From assembly GCA_004193545.1 (NCBI GenBank), contig RPGO01000031.1:1-32131 (forward strand): DNA of 32,131 bases, read 5' to 3'. A program made the translations under genes and the position numbers. Shown here in pieces: positions 27,445 through 32,131 of the stretch. Under the pieces are notes generated by a model that saw only the letters and a list, made by a program, of their open reading frames with translations, had not been told where the DNA came from and ran no database searches. Numbering within the stretch: the first letter of the stretch is position 1; each line of letters begins with the position of its first letter. Source of the DNA: Candidatus Argoarchaeum ethanivorans (GTDB lineage Archaea; Halobacteriota; Methanosarcinia; Methanosarcinales; EX4572-44).

Positions 27445-28728
27445 TCATGCTGCCATCTGTAGAATCATAAGAGCGTCAAGCGAAGTGACCTGCCCGTCGC
27501 CGCTCACATCCCAGCGGGAACCGTACGGGCGACTGCCGACTGCGATCTGGAGCGCAATTGCGGCGTCTGCGGTGGTGAACACATGCGGTTCCGGGGTCGG
27601 GGTGCACGGAGCAGGCTGCCCGAGTCTCGGCAGGTATGTCACATTGCCCCTGCTTGGATCGTCCTGCCAGTCGTAAATGCTCGCATCTATCTGAGTGTCG
27701 TTCAGTCCCGGACCCCAGTAGTTGTTCTTCGCATCCACCTCGTTTACTTGATTATTGTAGAACTGGTAGTGGTAACTCCCATCGCCTTGCAACTCACCGT
27801 TCATAATAATATTGTTATTCTCGATCGTGTTGCCTGTGCTTCCATCGTATAGTCGGAAACCATTCACACTGTTGTTCTGCACCCAGTTGCAGGAAACGTT
27901 GTTGTTGCTCGAAGAATGCAACAGGTAGATGCCGTACAGATCGTTCGAGTTCGCGGTGTTGTTCGTGAGCGTGTTGCTGCTCGAAGAACTCAGGCGGATG
28001 CCGTGGCGGCTATTCGAGTTCGCGGTGTTGTCTGTGAGCGTGTTGCTGCTCGAATAATGCAGGTAGATGCCGTGGCGGCTATTCGAGTTCGCGGTGTTCT
28101 CTGTGAGCGTGTTGTAGTTGCACGAAGACTCCATGAGGATGCCGTAGTAGTTGTTCGAGTTCGCGGTGTTCTCTGTGAACGTGTTGTTGCTCGATTTATA
28201 CAGGTGGATGCCGTAGTCGTTGTTCGAGGCGGTGTTGTCTGTGAGTGTGTTGTTGCTCGAAGATTCCAGGAAGATGCCGCGGTCGTTGTTCGAGGCGTTG
28301 TTACCGGAGATGTTGCAGTGCTCCCTGCCGTTAAGATATATTCCAGCCTTCCAGTTTCCAGTCGCATTTTCCACCGTGAACCCGGTGATATTCACGTAAT
28401 TTTGCTGCACATCAAAGACGTGGTCATCTGAATTCGATGCGTTCACGATGCAGCTTGCTGAGCCGTTCTCTGACTGAATCGTCAAATAAGCTACAGTCAC
28501 ATCAATATTCTCTTTCGTTCCGGTGTATGCGTCGCGGACAATTATCGTATCGCCTTCGGTAGCATTATTCACAGCCTGCTGGATTGTCTGATTCCCGCCT
28601 TCAGGCACATAAATCGTATCAGCGGATGCACATCCAATGCTTATAACTGCCAGTACTGCGAAAAGAAGTGCAAACACCGGTATCTTCCAAGATATGTTTC
28701 TTTTGCTTTTCATTTCTTTCTTCTCCAT
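27445..28728 (-). CDS. secreted parallel beta-helix protein with C-terminal dockerin
   Basis: 427 residues. It has an N-terminal signal peptide (basic start, then IPVFALLFAVLAVISIG, with Cys-Ala-Ser-Ala after it) and the NosD-like opening IYVPEGGNQTIQQAVNNA. About ten 22-24-residue right-handed beta-helix rungs follow, of the type NTLTDNTANSNSRHGIRLSS (about 90-290). A Pro-rich linker near 370 leads to a dockerin (about 378-427) with calcium-loop residues DVSGDGQVTSLDALMILQ. A first half-repeat is TTADAAIALQIAVG. It is probably displayed or assembled outside the cell through a cohesin partner, which is not in the window. Base composition is visibly richer in GC than its neighbours. Confidence 0.88.
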   Translation of the reverse strand: MEKKEMKSKRNISWKIPVFALLFAVLAVISIGCASADTIYVPEGGNQTIQQAVNNATEGDTIIVRDAYTGTKENIDVTVAYLTIQSENGSASCIVNASNSDDHVFDVQQNYVNITGFTVENATGNWKAGIYLNGREHCNISGNNASNNDRGIFLESSSNNTLTDNTASNNDYGIHLYKSSNNTFTENTANSNNYYGILMESSCNYNTLTENTANSNSRHGIYLHYSSSNTLTDNTANSNSRHGIRLSSSSSNTLTNNTANSNDLYGIYLLHSSSNNNVSCNWVQNNSVNGFRLYDGSTGNTIENNNIIMNGELQGDGSYHYQFYNNQVNEVDAKNNYWGPGLNDTQIDASIYDWQDDPSRGNVTYLPRLGQPAPCTPTPEPHVFTTADAAIALQIAVGSRPYGSRWDVSGDGQVTSLDALMILQMAA

Positions 28729-28771
28729 TTTTTAGTTACTTTCACTATTTCTATTTATAAAATTTTCGATA

Positions 28772-28884
28772 CTCGATTGCTGGCGCACTCGAGAATTATT
28801 TCCGCATACGAAGTATGCGGTCTTGCACAACGAGGTTGTGCAGTCGAAAGTTAAAGTTGTCTCTGCAAAGCGCAAGCTTTGCAG
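28772..28884 (-). repeat. two-hairpin intergenic element, copy 3 (expanded)
   Basis: Read on the minus strand after the OB-fold gene stop, four hairpins occur in a row. The first is at 28863-28884 (CTGCAAAGC/GCTTTGCAG, perfect), followed by linker AGACAACTTTAACTT. The second is at 28822-28843 (CTGCACAAC/GTTGTGCA). The third is at 28802-28820 (CCGCATAC/GTATGCGG). The fourth is a type A hairpin at 28772-28793 (CTCGAGTGC/GCAATCGAG, one mismatch). It spans most of the gap before the beta-helix gene. Confidence 0.8.
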
Positions 28885-28890
28885 TGCTGG

Positions 28891-30003
28891 CTATTTTCGC
28901 AGTATTTTGATTTTACTATTCCAGTCAAGGTTAAGTTCGATTTCTTCGTTTAGCCCTGTCTTTGCCATCGCACTGGTGATCGTTACTTCACTTCCAATAT
29001 CGATTTCATCGATTATGTTAGCCTGATCTCCCCAGAGTGTTGCTTTTACACGTCCTGTATCGTCTGAAACGTGGATGTTTGCAACCTGCCCTGTTTTGCC
29101 GTCCCTGCGTGTGAATTCTCTGATTTCACCAATACCACTCACAAAGCCCTGTATGCTGTAGGTGTTGTCTAACTCAATGTCACTGATGGGTGTTATTTTC
29201 TCGTTATAGTCCACATGATCATCGGTCTTGTTTATCAGGCTATCACGGCTTAACTGCAGTTCTATGTTGTTGGTGTAATTATTCTTTTTTGAGTATGCAT
29301 TTGTTATTTCAATAACCTCGTCTTCCACAAGCATTGTCTCTGCAGATTCGTCCCAGAGTGTGAGGTTTATTTTACCGGTTTGATCACCCAGTGTTACAGT
29401 TCTCACCTTTCCTTCGCTTCCATCCCTGCGTTTGAAGAACCTGAGATTGCCTGCATCAATTATTTTTGCTGTGAGATTGACGCTTGCCGTTCCTTCACCA
29501 ATGTCTGCCACCTGACACTTGTTTACATGTGCACTGATGTCCTGGTTAAGCAGGTCTATTCTGCCACCACGCCCAACATGTATCTCAAGTCCATTCTGTC
29601 CATTTCGCACACTGCCGAATATGTTCAGGTTGCTATCCTTCTGTATTTCTTTGGTTTTTACTAAGTCTGCTGCATCGTCCCACAATACCGTCCTGATGCT
29701 GCCAGTTTCATCCCCTACAATAAGATTTGATACATGCCCTGCATTTCCCTTGTCACGTGAGAATTCTCTAACCTCTGATACAGATAATACCTTTGCTTTT
29801 ATACTAACTTTTCCAGAATCAACTGTTATCTCTGAAATTTTTTTTATCGAGTCGACACCGAGCTCCTGTAATACCATGCTGCATAAAGTATCATCATCGC
29901 ACAGACCTGCCATGACCTCTCTTTTCTCCTCGACACGCTTCAAAAAGTCATCAAAGCTTAACTGGTCTTGCACCTTTTTAAAATAATCTTCAATTACACT
30001 CAT
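28891..30003 (-). CDS. RPA-like single-stranded DNA-binding protein with three OB folds
   Basis: 370 residues from MSVIEDYFKKV. The frame is open a further 56 codons upstream but without archaeal-like sequence. Three repeated OB-fold domains start near residues 65, 175 and 285. Each contains a variant of REFSRDKGNAGHVSNLIVGD followed by a strand ending TLWD or TLWG. The N-terminus is a helical region (1-50). No zinc finger is visible, unlike some euryarchaeal RPA subunits. It should coat single-stranded DNA in replication and repair. A two-hairpin element starts 6 nt after its stop. Confidence 0.9.
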   Translation of the reverse strand: MSVIEDYFKKVQDQLSFDDFLKRVEEKREVMAGLCDDDTLCSMVLQELGVDSIKKISEITVDSGKVSIKAKVLSVSEVREFSRDKGNAGHVSNLIVGDETGSIRTVLWDDAADLVKTKEIQKDSNLNIFGSVRNGQNGLEIHVGRGGRIDLLNQDISAHVNKCQVADIGEGTASVNLTAKIIDAGNLRFFKRRDGSEGKVRTVTLGDQTGKINLTLWDESAETMLVEDEVIEITNAYSKKNNYTNNIELQLSRDSLINKTDDHVDYNEKITPISDIELDNTYSIQGFVSGIGEIREFTRRDGKTGQVANIHVSDDTGRVKATLWGDQANIIDEIDIGSEVTITSAMAKTGLNEEIELNLDWNSKIKILRK

Positions 30004-30208
30004 TAAACAAAACAAAACGGATGGCAAGGTAATAACCTTTATGGTGGTCGAGTAGTTACTAAAAATCGATGATAAGCTAAAATTTCTGTATGAGAACGGA
30101 AGGCAGTAGCAGGTAAGCAGATGCTTAATAAAACCAGAACCTGAAAAACAAAACATTCCGGACTCATGCAAACTCAGTAGTGAATGCGAAAGAATTCATG
30201 GGTATTAG

Positions 30209-30228
30209 AAACCGGAACTTTTAAATCT
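30209..30228 (+). promoter_or_regulatory. possible promoter of alaX
   Basis: ACCGGAACTTTTAAATC resembles BRE plus TATA. Initiation near 30247 would give a leader of about 58 nt to the ATG at 30305. Confidence 0.4.
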
Positions 30229-30304
30229 AATTTGATAGCCCCACATAGAAAAACTTAATAAAGGTGGTTTGGTTTATGATAAATATTTTGAAGGTGCTAT
30301 TTTC

Positions 30305-30964
30305 ATGACAGAAAAATTATTTCGAAAAAACCCCTATCTAACCGATGTCCATGCTAAAGTCATGGACATAAAAAATAATTCAGTTATGCTGGATAAAACT
30401 ATCTTATATCCGGCTTCCGGTGGTCAGGAAGGAGATTTGGGTTTAATTTCAGACCTAAAAGTAATTGATTCATCTGTAGTTGGTCTAAGCAATATTTATC
30501 ATGAACTTGAATCGCCACCGTCATTTGGGGTTGGGGATATGGTAAATGTAAATCTATACTGGGAAAGAAGATATTCTATTATGAAACTACACAGTGCGGT
30601 TCATATTGCCTATTTACTTTTGAAGGAGATTGGAAAAACAGGTGGTCAGGCTGGAGCTAATGTTTCATCCCACAAAGGAAGAATAGACGTTTTTAGTAAA
30701 GAATCGATCCAACCCTATTTAGAACAAATAAATGAAGAAATTAATAATATTATTAGCAATGATTTGGTAATTATAGTCGAACCAGATAAAACAGATGCAG
30801 AAATATGGTGGTGGAAACTGGAGTCTTACAAACCTACCTGGTGTTTAAAATGCGGCGGAACACATCCGAAAAAAACCAGCGAAATTGGGGAAGTATCTGT
30901 GAAAAGAAAGAATGTTGGTAAAGGAAAGGAACGGTTGGAATTGAAATTGACCAAAAAAATTTAA
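30305..30964 (+). CDS. alaX: AlaX-type alanyl-tRNA editing protein
   Basis: Free-standing deacylase that hydrolyses mischarged Ser- or Gly-tRNA(Ala). From the ATG at 30305, with GAAGGTG 8 nt upstream, it has 219 residues. The N-terminal barrel contains LYPASGGQEGDLG (34-46). The zinc site is formed by LHSAVH (H96, H100) and CGGTHPKKTSEIG (C183, H187). The longer frame from 30269 adds twelve unsupported residues. The ACT-domain gene follows after 39 nt on the same strand. Confidence 0.92.
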   Translation: MTEKLFRKNPYLTDVHAKVMDIKNNSVMLDKTILYPASGGQEGDLGLISDLKVIDSSVVGLSNIYHELESPPSFGVGDMVNVNLYWERRYSIMKLHSAVHIAYLLLKEIGKTGGQAGANVSSHKGRIDVFSKESIQPYLEQINEEINNIISNDLVIIVEPDKTDAEIWWWKLESYKPTWCLKCGGTHPKKTSEIGEVSVKRKNVGKGKERLELKLTKKI

Positions 30965-31003
30965 AAACTCTGGACAAGAATGAGTTGAAAAAGCAAGAGT
31001 GAG

Positions 31004-32023
31004 ATGATGAAGACTTATTTTATAGGAAAATTGGAAAAAAATAAAATATCAGGAGTGCCCCAACACGTCATTGACACACTTGGGTTGGGGGACAAAGCCC
31101 AGTTATATTTTGATTATTATAAATATAGGGAAGAAACTGCTGAAGCAGACATACATGAGATAATTATTTCACCATTTGACATTGCAACCAGGCAGCGACT
31201 TTATTATTTAAATGTCAAGTTAGGTAACATTCCAAAAGCTATGGCAAAAGCAGTTCGTGTATTAAGTAGAAATAATTTTGATATAAAATCAGGCAGAGCT
31301 ACAGACTCATTAGCCGGAACAACCGGAGAGATGGAAGTTATCGTGGACACCACCTCATTCTGGCAATGGTATGCAAAATTATCTGAGTTAGAAAAATCAA
31401 ATCTTCCGTATTGCAAAAACCTTAAGGAGGGAGAACTGCCTGTTTCATACTTTGATCAATTGTATAAAGTTGCGTATAATGAGAACAAGGATGACTTCAG
31501 AAAATATGTTAAACCACAACCCAGTTTAGATATTAATACTGAGCGATCTGGAGACAAAGTCGAAAAAGATCAAGAATTTTTCCCTGAATTTTACGAGGAA
31601 AAAGATCAAGAAGAATTTATAGGATTGTTCTCTACTGCTAAAAGATTATTGACCTCAGAAGAGCACTTCAAACGTTTTGCAAACTGGCGAGTGAGTGGAG
31701 GAGAAGCAACTCTACAAAAAAGAGATGCTGGTGATTTTGATATTCAATTAGAAGTGATGGGTGGAGCAAATATATATTCAAAGATAAAAGAATGGTTTGG
31801 AATAACTGAAACAGAAGAAAATGAGGTTACTTTTTACTGCCCTATAACAGCAGATTCAGAGAAAGTGCAGCTTTCTATCTCATTTCTTGATCCAAAAGAA
31901 ACATTGTATAAATTATACTTTATACTAAAAGATGAACCAGGGGTTTTGGATGGAATTGTTCATCACTTCGGAGAGAAAAACATTAATTTTCGTTTAGTTA
32001 AATCTAGTGTCTCGACAATTTAG
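31004..32023 (+). CDS. uncharacterised protein with two ACT-like domains
   Basis: 339 residues. The opening MMKTYFIGKLEKNKISGVPQ may be a small beta-rich domain. An ACT-like unit follows at about 65-113 (RLYYLNVKLGNIPKAMAKAV...). Then come a long linker with acidic patches (about 175-210) and a second ACT-like unit at about 285-335 (LYKLYFILKDEPGVLDGIVH...). ACT domains bind small ligands, often amino acids, so a sensory or regulatory role is plausible. No catalytic domain is seen. The adjacent alanyl-tRNA editing gene hints at amino-acid sensing, by position only. Confidence 0.55.
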   Translation: MMKTYFIGKLEKNKISGVPQHVIDTLGLGDKAQLYFDYYKYREETAEADIHEIIISPFDIATRQRLYYLNVKLGNIPKAMAKAVRVLSRNNFDIKSGRATDSLAGTTGEMEVIVDTTSFWQWYAKLSELEKSNLPYCKNLKEGELPVSYFDQLYKVAYNENKDDFRKYVKPQPSLDINTERSGDKVEKDQEFFPEFYEEKDQEEFIGLFSTAKRLLTSEEHFKRFANWRVSGGEATLQKRDAGDFDIQLEVMGGANIYSKIKEWFGITETEENEVTFYCPITADSEKVQLSISFLDPKETLYKLYFILKDEPGVLDGIVHHFGEKNINFRLVKSSVSTI

Positions 32024-32026
32024 TTC

Positions 32027-32131
32027 TTATACATAATGCTTGGACAATTTCTCGTTAGCATTCTCACTCGTAAACCCCCAGTTGATTTTCTTTTCATCGT
32101 CATTCCGTCTCCTGGTCCACGCTGTCACTTC
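32027..32131 (-). pseudogene. C-terminal end of an IS630-like transposase (cut by window edge)
   Basis: Read on the minus strand from the edge the frame gives VTAWTRRRNDDEKKINWGFT followed by SENANEKLSKHYV and a TAA at 32029-32027. This matches the usual IS630 C-terminus, W-x3-RN-x6-W-x-F(T/S)-x3-A-x3-KL-x3-Y. The rest lies outside the window, so I cannot say whether it is intact. It points to another mobile element at the right border. Confidence 0.55.

Noticed and set aside
27916-28431. Long plus-strand ORF with a repetitive protein
   Set aside because: It is the antisense shadow of the beta-helix rungs. The minus-strand gene has a signal peptide, beta-helix and dockerin in one frame.
30004-30171. 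56-residue N-terminal extension of the OB-fold protein
   Set aside because: It is rich in Cys, Phe and Ser, unlike the rest of the protein. The ATG at 30003 gives the expected N-terminus.

Overview
The window is chromosomal DNA of a euryarchaeon, most likely from the methanogen/ANME side (Methanosarcinia or Syntropharchaeia-like). The evidence is a 16S-tRNA-Ala(UGC)-23S-5S operon, an archaeal Sm protein, Orc1/Cdc6, PriS primase, GINS, aRF1, an RPA-type protein, and the archaeal CoA route (pantoate kinase beside CoaBC). The 16S 5' end carries the TTCTGG/CCAGA variant of its first helix. I could not place it to genus by eye.

Layout. 1-310: window edge with an unrecognised broken frame. 311-5002 (minus): Sm protein, duplicated winged-helix/Cys protein, argG, phosphoesterase, coaBC and pantoate kinase, tightly packed and probably one operon. 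5086-10045 (minus): rRNA operon with visible processing stems. About 10.48-12.32 kb: a transposon graveyard, where an ISH6-like element with 27-bp ends and a frameshifted transposase lies between two pieces of an older plus-strand IS1634-like transposase. 12453-14146 (minus): three small membrane proteins, including a CPBP protease, preceded by a 47-bp tandem repeat that encodes a chain of overlapping mini-ORFs. 14349-17618 (minus): priS-GINS-xseA-xseB. 17724-17832: tRNA-Ser(CGA) with an insertion in its D arm. 17954-18529 (plus): signal peptidase I. 18682-19914 (minus): orc1/cdc6, with a repeat-bearing likely replication origin upstream. 20724-22570 (plus): aRF1 and a DUF99 protein. 22827-24169 (minus): an RHH regulator and ftsZ. 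24666-24836 (plus): a 56-aa zinc-ribbon protein. 25012-30003 (minus): pcm, a zinc-finger protein, an AI-2E-type transporter, a secreted dockerin beta-helix protein and an OB-fold ssDNA-binding protein. 30305-32023 (plus): AlaX and an ACT-domain protein. The right edge holds the tail of an IS630-like transposase.

Themes. Replication, repair and division genes are concentrated between 14.3 and 24.2 kb (primase, GINS, exonuclease VII, Orc1/Cdc6, candidate origin, FtsZ with an RHH regulator), with an RPA-like protein further on. Translation genes (rRNA, tRNAs, aRF1, AlaX) make the second theme.

The two most unusual signals are not protein families. First, a dispersed two-hairpin element (21-nt hairpins, mostly 9-bp stem and 3-nt loop, with compensatory changes) lies a few to a few tens of bases behind the stop codon of five different genes, always in the same orientation relative to that gene. 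Second, a 47-bp tandem repeat has a period exactly equal to a 17-codon ORF minus a 4-nt ATGA overlap, so it forms a run of stop/start-coupled micro-ORFs ending on the start codon of a small membrane-protein gene.
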